Assembly (NCBI GenBank): GCA_905208635.1
Contig: CAJLPX010000009.1
Span: forward strand, 15,248 to 79,247
Length of the DNA: 64,000 nucleotides
Direction: 5' to 3'
DNA from: an uncultured Collinsella sp.
GTDB taxonomy: Bacteria; Actinomycetota; Coriobacteriia; Coriobacteriales; Coriobacteriaceae
Below, one piece after another: positions 54,107-62,775 of this stretch. Numbering within the stretch: the stretch's first letter is position 1; the number at the start of each line of letters is the position of its first letter. The translations under genes were made by a program, and so were the position numbers. Below the pieces are notes generated by a model that made no database searches, was not told the DNA's origin, and saw nothing but the letters and a program-made list of their open reading frames with translations.

Positions 54107-54976
54107 ATGGCACAGCCGGATACGACGCGCACGGTGGGGCTTGCGCTCGAGGGAGGCGGCTACCGCGGTATGTATACGGCGGGCGTGCTCGACGTTTGGA
54201 TGGAGCGCGGTTTGACCTGCGACCATATGGTGGGTGTCTCGGCGGGCGCGGCGTTTGGCTACAACTTTAAATCGCGCCAGATCGGCCGTGCCATTCGTTA
54301 CAACAAGGCCTATTGCGCCGACAAGCGCTATGCGAGCGTGACCAGCTGGCTGCGAACCGGCGATATGTTCAATGCCGATTTTGCCTATCACGAGGTGCCT
54401 ATCGAGCGCGATCCCATCGACTTGGAGGCGTATCGCGCCTGCCCCATGCGATTTACGTGCGTGTGTACCGATATCGAGACGGGCAAGGCCGTCTACCACG
54501 ATCTACCGTATGGCGACGAGCGCGATATCGAGTGGATCCGGGCGTCGTCTGCCATTCCTGTGGCGACGCGTCCCGTTGCTATTGACGGGCATAAGTATCT
54601 GGATGGTGGCGTGGCTGATTCTATTCCCAGCGCATGGCTGTTTGCGCAGGGGTATGACCGCAATATCGTGGTACTCACGCAGCCGGCGGGCTTTGTGAAG
54701 CAGCCCAACAGCGTGATGCCCATGCTGCGGCGCGTGTTCCGTCACTATCCGGAGTTTGTTGCAGCGCTTGAGCATCGGCATGAGGTCTACAATGCCACGC
54801 TCGATGACCTGGCACGTCGAGAGGCTGCCGGGGAAATCTTTGTGGTGCGGCCGAGTGAATCGGTGAAGGTGCCGTCGCTGTGCCGCGAACCGGATGAGCT
54901 CGAGCGCATCTACCAGGTCGGCCGCCACGATGCAGAGGCGACTTTGCCGGCGTTGGAAGCGTATCTGGCGGGGTAA
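54107..54976 (+). CDS. Patatin-like phospholipase
   Basis: A 289-residue YjjU/RssA-type patatin protein. Oxyanion loop EGGGYRGMYTAGVLD (about 14-28), nucleophile Ser in GVSAGA, and catalytic Asp in DGGVAD are all present. It should hydrolyse phospholipid or acyl ester bonds at the cytoplasmic face of the membrane. ATG 54107 has ACGGAGA upstream. Confidence 0.92.
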   Translation: MAQPDTTRTVGLALEGGGYRGMYTAGVLDVWMERGLTCDHMVGVSAGAAFGYNFKSRQIGRAIRYNKAYCADKRYASVTSWLRTGDMFNADFAYHEVPIERDPIDLEAYRACPMRFTCVCTDIETGKAVYHDLPYGDERDIEWIRASSAIPVATRPVAIDGHKYLDGGVADSIPSAWLFAQGYDRNIVVLTQPAGFVKQPNSVMPMLRRVFRHYPEFVAALEHRHEVYNATLDDLARREAAGEIFVVRPSESVKVPSLCREPDELERIYQVGRHDAEATLPALEAYLAG

Positions 54977-54986
54977 GGGTCGCATA

Positions 54987-55034
54987 CGGAAAGCGCATCC
55001 CGGAATGGAGGTCCAAACTGGGATGCGCTTTCCG
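54987..55034. terminator. Terminator between patatin and thiE
   Basis: CGGAAAGCGCATCCC and GGGATGCGCTTTCCG are a perfect 15-bp inverted repeat. The flanking genes converge. Confidence 0.85.
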
Positions 55035-55083
55035 CTATTGAAGATATGAGGCTGCGAATCAGCTGTTCGGCCTATGCCTATGC

Positions 55084-55779
55084 CTATGCCTGCTGCCAGG
55101 TGTCGACGAGCTCCTTGGCCGCGGCGTAGGGATCATCGGCGCTGCAGACGGCGCTCACCACAAAGAAGCCGTCGACGCCGGTGGCCTTAAGCTGCGGCAG
55201 GTCGGCCGTCTTGACGCCGCCGCCCACCACGATGGGCACGGGGCTTGCCGCGTGGAGTGCGGCCAGGTCCTCAAAGCTTTTGGTGATGATAGAGCCATCG
55301 GCCGCGCGTCCGCAGTCGCGCTTGGTCTCGGTCTCGTGGAGCGGGCCGATGCCAAGGTAGTCGACCAAACTCATGTCGGCGGTCTTGACGTACTCGAGCA
55401 TCTCCTCGCAACGGGCCGAAAGGCCCACGATGGCATCGGGGCCCAAAAGTTTGCGGCAGACCTCGACGGGAATATCGCTCTGGCCCACGTGCACGCCGTC
55501 GACAGCAATGCCCTGCTCGCGCGCGGCGAGTACGCAGTCCAGGCGGTCGTCGATCAGCAAAGCGACCTGACCGGTCTTGCCAGCCTGTGCGATTGCCTGC
55601 GCGGCGCCGCCGGTCAGCGCGATGATCTCGCGGGCGCTTGCCACCTTGGAGCGCACCTGGATGCAGGTAAAGCCGGCATCGAGTGCCTGGGCCACCACAT
55701 CGCCCACGGGGCGCCCGAGCGTGTTTTCGGGGCCGAGTACCAGATAGGCCGAGATATCAAGGTTGTCGCGGATGCTCAT
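55084..55779 (-). CDS. thiE: Thiamine-phosphate synthase
   Basis: A 231-residue TIM-barrel enzyme that joins hydroxymethylpyrimidine diphosphate with thiazole phosphate. Motifs CIQVRSK, LIDDRLD, GVHVGQSD, VGLSARCEEM, YLGIGPLHETETK and VVGGGVKTAD follow the family. It ends in three tandem GCATAG units, giving several in-frame stop codons. Its ATG overlaps the stop of the preceding gene by four bases. Confidence 0.93.
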   Translation of the reverse strand: MSIRDNLDISAYLVLGPENTLGRPVGDVVAQALDAGFTCIQVRSKVASAREIIALTGGAAQAIAQAGKTGQVALLIDDRLDCVLAAREQGIAVDGVHVGQSDIPVEVCRKLLGPDAIVGLSARCEEMLEYVKTADMSLVDYLGIGPLHETETKRDCGRAADGSIITKSFEDLAALHAASPVPIVVGGGVKTADLPQLKATGVDGFFVVSAVCSADDPYAAAKELVDTWQQA

Positions 55780-56117
55780 CGTGCTTCCTCCTGCTTTTTG
55801 ATCTGTGCTTCCATGCGCTCGAGTTTGCCGGTCATGGTGTCGGTAAATCCGGGTCGAATATCGGCTTTGAGTACGATTTCGGTACGGATGCCCTTGCTCG
55901 CCAACACAAAGGTTGCGTCGCGCACGACCCGCATGACCTCGTCCCAGTCGCCTTCGATCTCGGTGAACATCGAGGTGGTGCAGTTGGGAAGGCCGCTCTC
56001 GCGAATAACGCGCACGACCTCGGCGACCTCGGCAGATAGCTCATCTCCGGTGCCGCACGGGGCGATTGCCACGGCGACGAGTGTGTTCATGCCGGCATTG
56101 GTTGCGGGCTCGGACAT
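55776..56117 (-). CDS. MTH1187/YkoF-type thiamine-binding protein
   Basis: A 113-residue DUF77 protein with the typical VAVAIAPCGTGDELSAEVAEVVRVIRESGL opening and DWDEVMRVVRDAT. YkoF-type proteins bind thiamine or hydroxymethylpyrimidine. It lies between thiM and thiE and overlaps thiE, which supports a thiamine-related job. ATG 56117 has GGAGG inside the end of thiM. Confidence 0.88.
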   Translation of the reverse strand: MSEPATNAGMNTLVAVAIAPCGTGDELSAEVAEVVRVIRESGLPNCTTSMFTEIEGDWDEVMRVVRDATFVLASKGIRTEIVLKADIRPGFTDTMTGKLERMEAQIKKQEEAR

Positions 56118-56120
56118 GGC

Positions 56121-56960
56121 TTATGCCTCCTCGAGCTCGAGTTGGTTATCGGCAATGTCCTGGGCGGTCGCGCGGTAGAGCTCGTCGATAAAGGCGACCT
56201 TAAAGCTTGCCGGGGCATCGGCGACGGCGGCGGCACGCGTGCCGGCAACGTTGTAGACGGCGGTGCCGCAGACGGCTGCCGTAAACGGGTCGGCGGCGCA
56301 GGCGTACACGGCCAGCACGCCGCCCTGCGAGCAGCCGCAGCCGGTGATCTTGGACATGAGCGGGCTGCCGCCGTGGGACTTGGCCACGGTCGTGCCGTCG
56401 GTGATCAGGTCGACCTCGCCCGAGACTACCACGGCGCCACCGGTGTAGCGGGCGAGCGCCACGGCGGCGCCGCGAGCGGCGTCGACCGTGTCGGTGGTAT
56501 CGACACCACGTACGCGGCTCAGGTCGGCCGCCTCGCCCTCAAGGCCCCACAGGCCGGCGAGCGCGATAATCTCGGAGGCATTTCCGCGCATGATGGCGGG
56601 CTTGTACTGCTTGAGTTCGCTTACCAGCTGGGTGCGCAGACTGCCGATGCCCAGGCCCACCGGGTCGAGCACCCAGGGCTTGCCGGCATCGTGTGCCGCC
56701 TTGGCCGCGCGGGGAATCGTCTGCTCGTAGATGGGGAAGAACGTTCCCATGTTCAGATAGATGGCGCCGCCGCCGGCAACAAGTGCCTCGCCCTCGTCGG
56801 GCAGATAGACCATAGCGGCCGAACCGCCCACGGCGAGCTGTGCGTTGGCGACAAAGTCAATCGTCACCGTGTTGGTGATGGAGCCTGCCATCGGGTTGGT
56901 GGCGCGAATCTCGTCCACGGCCTTGACCACTTGTTGCTTAAGCTGTTCCGAATCGATCAC
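56121..56960 (-). CDS. thiM: Hydroxyethylthiazole kinase
   Basis: A 279-residue kinase that phosphorylates hydroxyethylthiazole in thiamine salvage. Motifs: SITNTVTIDFVANAQLAVGGSAAM, VLDPVGLG, IMRGNASEI and ITGCGCSQGG (catalytic GCG). The start is GTG 56960 with AAGGAGG upstream. It is first in the thiM-thiamine-binding-thiE operon under a TPP riboswitch. ThiC/ThiG genes for de novo synthesis are not seen here. Confidence 0.93.
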   Translation of the reverse strand: MIDSEQLKQQVVKAVDEIRATNPMAGSITNTVTIDFVANAQLAVGGSAAMVYLPDEGEALVAGGGAIYLNMGTFFPIYEQTIPRAAKAAHDAGKPWVLDPVGLGIGSLRTQLVSELKQYKPAIMRGNASEIIALAGLWGLEGEAADLSRVRGVDTTDTVDAARGAAVALARYTGGAVVVSGEVDLITDGTTVAKSHGGSPLMSKITGCGCSQGGVLAVYACAADPFTAAVCGTAVYNVAGTRAAAVADAPASFKVAFIDELYRATAQDIADNQLELEEA

Positions 56961-56982
56961 TGCACATGCCTCCTTGGCATAG

Positions 56983-57012
56983 AAAAGGGGCGCTGTGCAT
57001 AGACAGCGCCCC
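56983..57012 (-). terminator. Riboswitch-linked terminator
   Basis: On the minus strand GGGGCGCTGT, a six-base loop, ACAGCGCCCC, then TTTTCT, between the TPP aptamer and the thiM ribosome-binding site. It is the expected expression platform: TPP binding would favour termination. Confidence 0.85.
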
Positions 57013-57026
57013 TAAAAAGGCGGCAT

Positions 57027-57117
57027 GCTCCCTACGCCAGCATTAACTGACAGGTTCAAAGGATTGGGCCCCATGCCCTCTCAGCCTTGTGGTTTGCACC
57101 GCCGGCACTCCCGCATC
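57027..57117 (-). promoter_or_regulatory. TPP (THI-element) riboswitch
   Basis: On the minus strand the conserved TPP aptamer blocks appear in order: GGGAGTGCCGGCGG, GGCTGAGAGGGC, CCTTTGAACCTG and TTAATGCTGGCGTAGGGA. It precedes the thiM operon and its terminator. Confidence 0.95.
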
Positions 57118-57144
57118 GAATCTGTTGTTCCCTATACTAGCGCA

Positions 57145-57244
57145 CCTGCCAAAAAGGGACAGGTTTATTTTGGCGGGTGCTAACAGGGGCGCTGCATGTT
57201 CCCAGATAAAACCTGCCAAAATAAACCTGTCCCTTATTGGCAGG
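57145..57244. repeat. Two inverted copies of the family C repeat
   Basis: 57145-57177 reads CCTGCCAAAAAGGGACAGG then TTTATTTTGGCGGG; 57201-57244 is the same element in the opposite direction, with the CCCAGATAAAACCTGCC end also found at 36672-36688. The pair forms a large inverted repeat between the riboswitch and the HAD gene. Confidence 0.85.
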
Positions 57245-57248
57245 TCGT

Positions 57249-57254
57249 TACAAT
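57249..57254 (+). promoter_or_regulatory. -10 element TACAAT upstream of the HAD gene
   Basis: TACAAT lies 30 bases before the start codon, immediately after the inverted family C copy. Any -35 box would fall inside the repeat. Confidence 0.4.
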
Positions 57255-57283
57255 GGTTACGGTGAAAATGACTGGGGGACTCT

Positions 57284-58192
57284 ATGATTAAACTTGTGCT
57301 GACCGATATGGACGATACGCTGATTCCAGCCGGGCATGACGGCGCCAGCGACTACGCCATCGAGGGCATTCATGCCATGCAGGCGGCGGGTCTGCACTTT
57401 GGCCCGGTTTCGGGTCGCCAGCCGTCCGCGATGGGCTGGATGTTCAAAAATCGTTCCGAGTGCTTTTCGACCGGTGCGTTCTGCAACGGCCAGGTCATGT
57501 TTGTCGACGGTCAGGCGGTCGCCTCGCGCGCGACCGACAACGATGCCCTGATGCGTCTGGCCGATTACCTCGAGCAAGAGACCGACGATACCTATCTAAA
57601 GGTCTACAGCCTGGGTGACGACTTTTGGGATAACGATGCCTATTGCGTGACGAGCGACCCCGAGCGCGTGCGTCGCGCCATGGAGTCGGGCGGCAACGCA
57701 TGGCTCAAAGGCGAAGAGGCTCCGTGCCGTCCTGTTGTCGATGATGCCCCGGTATACAAGGCGAATATCTGGAGCGCCCGCTCGCGCGAAGAGCTCGCTG
57801 AGCTGCGCGACCGCATTGCCGCCGAGGTGCCGGAGCTCTCGCTTGTGTTTCCCAACAACCGCGTGCGCCTATTCGATATTCTCCCGGCCGGTTGGGACAA
57901 GGGCTGCGCTGCGCTGGAGCTGGCGCGCGCTTTGGGCCTGACGCCCGATGAGGTGGCCGTATTTGGTGATTCCGATAACGATCTGCCCATGATCGATGCC
58001 GTTCCCAACTCCGTTGCAGTCGCCAATGCCAACGAGGCCGTCACGGCTGCCGCGCGCTGGCATATCGGCGCTGCGGCAGATGATGCGGTTGCCGGGGCTC
58101 TGCATCAGATTGCCGCCTGCGCCGCGACGGGGGAGATGCCGTCGTTTATGCGCCTGCCGGGTACTGCCGACGCGAATCTCACGAACAGCTAA
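57284..58192 (+). CDS. Cof-type HAD phosphatase
   Basis: A 302-residue HAD hydrolase of the Cof group. Motif I is DMDDTLI (residues 8-14), motif II SGR, motif III Lys in DKGCA, and motif IV GDSDNDLPM. It probably dephosphorylates sugar or nucleotide phosphates; the substrate is unclear. The LysR gene starts ten bases after its stop. Confidence 0.92.
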   Translation: MIKLVLTDMDDTLIPAGHDGASDYAIEGIHAMQAAGLHFGPVSGRQPSAMGWMFKNRSECFSTGAFCNGQVMFVDGQAVASRATDNDALMRLADYLEQETDDTYLKVYSLGDDFWDNDAYCVTSDPERVRRAMESGGNAWLKGEEAPCRPVVDDAPVYKANIWSARSREELAELRDRIAAEVPELSLVFPNNRVRLFDILPAGWDKGCAALELARALGLTPDEVAVFGDSDNDLPMIDAVPNSVAVANANEAVTAAARWHIGAAADDAVAGALHQIAACAATGEMPSFMRLPGTADANLTNS

Positions 58193-58202
58193 GGAGACAG
58201 CC

Positions 58203-59099
58203 ATGAAGCTCCAGCAGCTCAGATATGTCGTCAAAGTTGCCGAATGCGGCAGCATTACCGAGGCCTCGCGCCGGCTCTTTGTGTCGCAGCCTTCGATTAC
58301 CGCATCGATTCGCGATCTCGAAAACGAGATGGGTGTGCATATCTTTGAGCGCACTAACAAGGGCGTCGTTGTGTCCGAGGAAGGCGAGACCTTCTTGGGC
58401 TATGCGCGCCAGGTGCTCGACCAGGCCGACCTGCTCGAGGGCAAGTACAAGGGCGCATCCGAGCAGGTGCCGCACTTTAGTGTGAGCTGCCAGCATTATT
58501 CCTTTGCCGTTAACGCGTTTGTCGACGTGATCCGCGAGTTCGATGCCACGCGTTACGACTTTACCCTGCGCGAGGAGCAGACTCACGAGATTATCGAGGA
58601 TGTCGCGCATATGAAAAGCGAACTGGGCATCCTATACTTATCCGAGCATAACCGCGAGGTTATCGAGCGCATGCTTGCCGCCAACGAGCTCGTATTCGAG
58701 GGACTCTTCTGCGCCACGCCGCATGTCTTCGTGTGCGCAGACCATCCGCTGGCGGGCCGCTCGAGCGTGACGCTCGAGGACTTGGAAGACTACCCGTTCC
58801 TGTCCTACGAGCAGGGCAGCTATAACTCGTTTTACTATTCCGAGGAACTGACCTCGACCTTTGAGCGTCGCAAGAATATCCGCGTACGTGACCGTGCGAC
58901 GTTGTTCAACCTGGCCATGGGCCTCAACGGCTACACGGTGTGTTCGGGCGTGATCAGCCACGAGCTCAACGGGCCGGGTATTATCTCCATTCCGCTCGAT
59001 GTGGACGAGTACATGGAGATTGGCATCATCACGCGCAAGAACACGACGCTCACGCGCTACGGTCGGGCCTATATTGACGCGATTCGTCAGCACATCTAA
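58203..59099 (+). CDS. LysR-type regulator, probable control of a MetE-like gene
   Basis: A 298-residue regulator (GSITEASRRLFVSQPSITASIRDLENEMG winged helix, CysB-like ligand domain). ATG 58203 has AAGGAG upstream. The next gene encodes a MetE-like protein and a TGATATAG/CTATATCA palindrome lies between them, so control of sulfur-amino-acid genes is likely; this is inference. Confidence 0.9.
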   Translation: MKLQQLRYVVKVAECGSITEASRRLFVSQPSITASIRDLENEMGVHIFERTNKGVVVSEEGETFLGYARQVLDQADLLEGKYKGASEQVPHFSVSCQHYSFAVNAFVDVIREFDATRYDFTLREEQTHEIIEDVAHMKSELGILYLSEHNREVIERMLAANELVFEGLFCATPHVFVCADHPLAGRSSVTLEDLEDYPFLSYEQGSYNSFYYSEELTSTFERRKNIRVRDRATLFNLAMGLNGYTVCSGVISHELNGPGIISIPLDVDEYMEIGIITRKNTTLTRYGRAYIDAIRQHI

Positions 59100-59145
59100 G
59101 CTGCTGCGTTCTGCACGGATCAAATCTCTTTATGGCAGTCCTAGC

Positions 59146-59168
59146 TGATATAGGAAGCATCTATATCA
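59146..59168. promoter_or_regulatory. Candidate LysR-type operator
   Basis: TGATATAG (59146-59153), seven bases, CTATATCA (59161-59168): a perfect 8-bp inverted repeat upstream of the MetE-like gene. It resembles the TGATA/TATCA sites of CmbR-like methionine/cysteine regulators, though with a different spacing. Confidence 0.6.
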
Positions 59169-59254
59169 AACTGTTATAAACATATATTTTACGATGGCCA
59201 TATGAGCGCTCATACTCTGTCCCAGTAAAGCAACCAATGCAAAGGGAGATATCC

Positions 59255-60388
59255 ATGAGCACTTCGATTCAACCGAACGCGCCGTTTCGCGCCGATATCG
59301 TCGGCAGCTTTCTTCGTCCGCAGGCCGTAAAGGACGCCCGCGCTGCCTATGCGGCAGGCACGCTTGATGCCGAGGGGCTTAAGGCCGTCGAGGACGATGC
59401 CATTCGCGATTTGGTGGCAAAGCAAAAGGCCGCTGGCCTGCAGGTGATTACCGATGGCGAGTTTCGTCGCAGTTACTGGCACCTCGACTTTATGTGGGGG
59501 CTCAACGGCATTGAACGCCGCACCTCGCGTACGGGCTATATGTTCCACGACGAGGAGACCACGGCTGACACCGCCGTGGTGACCGGCCCCATCAGCGGCG
59601 AGAACCACCCCTTCGTCGAGCACTTTAAGTTTGTCAAGGTGCTTGAGGGCGAGGGCCAGGTTGCGCGCCAGACCATTCCGGCGCCGATCCAGACGTTCTC
59701 CGAAGTCACGCTCGACCGCTGTGATGGCCAGCAGGAGAGTCTGCACGCTGTCTACAAGACCGACGAAGAGCTCGTCGACGCCATCGCGGCGGCATACCGC
59801 ACGGTGATCGCCGACCTGTATGCCGCGGGCTGTCGCAACATCCAATTTGATGACTGCACCTGGGGGATCTATTGCGATACCGACTTTGTGGCAAAGACTG
59901 GTATGAGCCCGGTCGACCTGCAAAAGGTGTCCGAGCTGGGCGTGGCGCTCAACAACGCCGCCATCGCGGGCAAGCCCGACGACCTGGTCATCAACACGCA
60001 TGTGTGCCGTGGTAATTACCACTCTACCTATGCCTTCGAGGGCGGCTACGACCCCATCGCGCCGTATCTGTTCGCACACGAGAACGTCGATGCGTTCTAC
60101 CTTGAGTTCGATACACCGCGCGCCGGTGGCTTTGAGCCGCTGAAGTATGTTGCCCCCGGCAAGAAGGTCGTGTTGGGCCTAGTGACCACCAAGGCCGCTG
60201 AGCTTGAGGATGAGGATGCCATCGTTGAGCGTATTCACGAGGCTGCAAAGTATGTTCCGCTCGAGAACCTGTATCTGTCTCCGCAGTGTGGCTTTGCCAG
60301 CTGCGAGATTGGCAACAAGCTGACCGAGGACGAGCAGTGGGCGAAGATCGCGCTGGTCAGGCGCATCGCCGAACGCGTTTGGAAATAG
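59255..60388 (+). CDS. MetE C-terminal-like methyltransferase (YxjG/YxjH type)
   Basis: A 377-residue TIM-barrel protein resembling only the catalytic C-terminal half of cobalamin-independent methionine synthase. It has DIVGSFLRPQAVK, QVITDGEFRR, the metal-ligand-type CTWGIYCD and HVCRGNY, and SPQCGFASC. Short forms like this act in methionine metabolism with a methyl donor other than the usual folate in some bacteria. ATG 59255 has AAAGGGAG upstream. Confidence 0.87.
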   Translation: MSTSIQPNAPFRADIVGSFLRPQAVKDARAAYAAGTLDAEGLKAVEDDAIRDLVAKQKAAGLQVITDGEFRRSYWHLDFMWGLNGIERRTSRTGYMFHDEETTADTAVVTGPISGENHPFVEHFKFVKVLEGEGQVARQTIPAPIQTFSEVTLDRCDGQQESLHAVYKTDEELVDAIAAAYRTVIADLYAAGCRNIQFDDCTWGIYCDTDFVAKTGMSPVDLQKVSELGVALNNAAIAGKPDDLVINTHVCRGNYHSTYAFEGGYDPIAPYLFAHENVDAFYLEFDTPRAGGFEPLKYVAPGKKVVLGLVTTKAAELEDEDAIVERIHEAAKYVPLENLYLSPQCGFASCEIGNKLTEDEQWAKIALVRRIAERVWK

Positions 60389-60435
60389 CGCTAGCGTTTG
60401 CAGGTGGCGGCGCGTGCGAGGCACTGCGTATCGCG

Positions 60436-60441
60436 TACAAT
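60436..60441 (+). promoter_or_regulatory. -10 element TACAAT upstream of the permease gene
   Basis: The context gcgTACAATgg matches the other boxes. A GGGCAGG...CCAATATGCCC hairpin-like stretch follows before the start codon. Confidence 0.4.
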
Positions 60442-60510
60442 GGTTCGGATCGTATCGTTCGGGCAGGTTATCCAATATGCCCGATCGCCCTTCCATTCGA
60501 AAGGACATCC

Positions 60511-61845
60511 ATGTCCCAGTCTTCGACGCCCGCCGTCGCCGATGCCATCTACGATGCGTCATCGCTCGGCCGCCCGCGCATGTTCCTACTCGGTCTGCAG
60601 CATCTATTTGCCATGTTTGGCGCCACGGTGTTGGTGCCCGTGCTCACCGGTCTCTCGGTGTCGGCAACGCTTTTGTTTGCCGGCTTGGGCACGCTGCTGT
60701 TCCACTTCCTGTCGCGCGGTAAGGTGCCGGCCTTCTTGGGCTCGTCGTTTGCCTTTATTGCCGGTTATGCCGCAATCGCGCCCAACGGCGAGGCCGAGCT
60801 TTTGCCCTACGCTTGCCTGGGCGTAGCTTGTGCCGGCCTGCTCTATCCGGTGCTGGCGGCCCTGTTCCGCGCGTTTGGCGCCAAGCGCGTCATGCGCTTC
60901 TTTCCGCCGGTGGTGACCGGCCCCATCGTCATTTCGATCGGCCTAATCTTGGCAAGCTCTGCCATCGCTAACTGCCAGACCAATTGGCTTGTTGCCGTTG
61001 TCGCTGTGGCTGTGATCGTCATCTGCAACATCTGGGGCCGCGGCATGGTCAATATCGTGCCGATTCTGCTGGGTGTTGTGGTGAGCTATGCCGTTGCCGC
61101 CGCGCTCGGCGAGGTTGATTTCTCGGGCGTTGCCGCCGCGCCGTGGGTCGGTCTTCCCATCGTGTGGGACAACACCGTGTTTGCGCTCTTTGGCCCGCAG
61201 TTCGATAGCGGTCTTGCCACGACGGCCATCATCACCATTATGCCGCTGGCCTTTGCGACTATGATCGAGCATATTGGTGATATCTCCGCTATCGGCTCGA
61301 CTTGCGAGCGCAACTACATTGCCGATCCCGGCCTGCATCGCACCCTGCTTGGCGATGGCCTGGCGACCATTCTCGCATCGCTCTTTGGCGCTCCGGCTAA
61401 CACCACCTATGGCGAGAACACCGGTGTGCTTGCCCTGACGCGTGTGTTTGACCCGCGCGTGATTCGCATTGCCGCGTGTTGCGCCATTGTGCTCTCGTTC
61501 TGCCCCAAGTTCGCGGCTGTCATTGCGGCCATGCCGGCGTGTGTGATCGGCGGCGTGTCACTCGTGCTCTATGGCATGATCAGTGCGGTAGGTGTGCGTA
61601 ACCTCATCGAGAACCAGGTCGATTTCCAGAACAACCGCAACGTGCTGGTGGCCGCTCTGGTGCTGGTGCTTTCACTCGGCATTGCTTACAGCACTGCCGG
61701 TGCTATCGTGTTGGAGCTGGGCGGCGTGACCATTTCGCTTTCGGGTCTTGCCGTGGGTTCGCTGGTGGGCATTGTGCTCAATGCCATCCTACCGGGTAAC
61801 GACTTTGAGTTTGATGTCTCCGAGCTTGAGGAGGCTGCTGAGTAA
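60511..61845 (+). CDS. Uracil/xanthine permease (UraA-like)
   Basis: A 444-residue, 14-helix NCS2 carrier. FLLGLQHLFAMFGATVLVP at the N-terminus, PAFLGSSFAFIAGY, GDGLATILASLFGAPANTTYGENTGVLALTRV and the ...GGVSLVLYGMI segment match uracil permeases. It should bring uracil in with protons. ATG 60511 has AAGGA upstream. Confidence 0.93.
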   Translation: MSQSSTPAVADAIYDASSLGRPRMFLLGLQHLFAMFGATVLVPVLTGLSVSATLLFAGLGTLLFHFLSRGKVPAFLGSSFAFIAGYAAIAPNGEAELLPYACLGVACAGLLYPVLAALFRAFGAKRVMRFFPPVVTGPIVISIGLILASSAIANCQTNWLVAVVAVAVIVICNIWGRGMVNIVPILLGVVVSYAVAAALGEVDFSGVAAAPWVGLPIVWDNTVFALFGPQFDSGLATTAIITIMPLAFATMIEHIGDISAIGSTCERNYIADPGLHRTLLGDGLATILASLFGAPANTTYGENTGVLALTRVFDPRVIRIAACCAIVLSFCPKFAAVIAAMPACVIGGVSLVLYGMISAVGVRNLIENQVDFQNNRNVLVAALVLVLSLGIAYSTAGAIVLELGGVTISLSGLAVGSLVGIVLNAILPGNDFEFDVSELEEAAE

Positions 61846-61865
61846 CAACTGCGTCCAGCTGAATC

Positions 61866-61904
61866 AAAAAATGGCGCCCATGCGTACGCGCGGGCGTCAT
61901 TTTT
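61866..61904. terminator. Bidirectional terminator
   Basis: AAAAATGGCGCCC and GGGCGTCATTTTT pair around a GC-rich loop, with A and T runs at the ends. The permease and hydrolase genes converge on it. Confidence 0.85.
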
Positions 61905-62568
61905 AATGCGTCAATATCCAGTGGATGCCACGTGCCATGCGCAGATCGGTTTGGGCAAAGTGATTGCCGGGGTTGAGCTCCAGCGTTGTTGGAATGCCGC
62001 GCGCGACGAGCAACGCTTCCATCGCGCGTGTGTCGTCGAGTACATGCCGCATCATGCGGTTGGGTGTCTTGGTCTCCTTTTTGCCGAGTGACAGATAGAC
62101 GGCCTGCGGGTTGCCGGCAAAAGGGGCCGTGCTGGCGCGATCGACAAAGTCGGGAAACCACAACGACCCCGATGCGCTTGCGGCGCGGCTAAAGGCGTCG
62201 GTTTGCCAGAGGGACCAGAGCGCGAAGAGGCCCGCGAGCGAGTAGCCGGCAATGCCGCGCCAGGTGGGCGGCTGAGGAAGCGACGACTCGGCCTCTGGGA
62301 TTATCCAGTTCAACAGCTCATCGAGAAATCCGGAAGCCTGACCGCCAAAGGGCTCGGCATCGCGCACGGTTCCGTCGCATCCCCAGGGGCTCAGCTCGCG
62401 ATTCCAGTTGAGGCTGCCAATGCCGACAAGCGTGAAGGGCGGGCAGTTGAGCTCTCGGCAGCGTTCATAAACCTCCGCGCCGTCGCCCATGACCACGGGA
62501 AGATAGATGACTGGTGCGCTTTCGGCATGCTGTGCATGAACGGTTATCTGCTTTTGATGCGCTTCCAT
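61903..62568 (-). CDS. Alpha/beta hydrolase, esterase-D-like
   Basis: A 221-residue hydrolase with the nucleophile elbow GYSLAG (Ser about 126), a lid-like WLW segment and a late GNHF histidine. It resembles the IroE/YbbA esterase group that cleaves esters such as siderophore or acyl glycerol. Substrate unknown. ATG 62568 has GAGAAG upstream. Confidence 0.85.
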   Translation of the reverse strand: MEAHQKQITVHAQHAESAPVIYLPVVMGDGAEVYERCRELNCPPFTLVGIGSLNWNRELSPWGCDGTVRDAEPFGGQASGFLDELLNWIIPEAESSLPQPPTWRGIAGYSLAGLFALWSLWQTDAFSRAASASGSLWFPDFVDRASTAPFAGNPQAVYLSLGKKETKTPNRMMRHVLDDTRAMEALLVARGIPTTLELNPGNHFAQTDLRMARGIHWILTH

Positions 62569-62682
62569 GACGGGCTTCTCTCGGCGTTGTGATATCGACG
62601 GCCCCCATTGTCGCACGCCGGCTCATGCAGGTTGGGCTAGACAAAAGACAATCTCGTGCATACCCTGCGGACGCATATGGAA

Positions 62683-62718
62683 AACGCCACCGCCGGAGGG
62701 GAGCTCGGCGGTGGCGTT
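62683..62718 (-). terminator. Terminator of the surface protein gene
   Basis: AACGCCACCGCC (62683-62694) pairs with GGCGGTGGCGTT (62707-62718), followed on the minus strand by TTCC. Confidence 0.8.
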
Positions 62719-62775
62719 GTTAAACGGTGCTGGGACTCGGGGCCTTCGCGGGAGCTGCCATGTGCGCAGAGGCGT

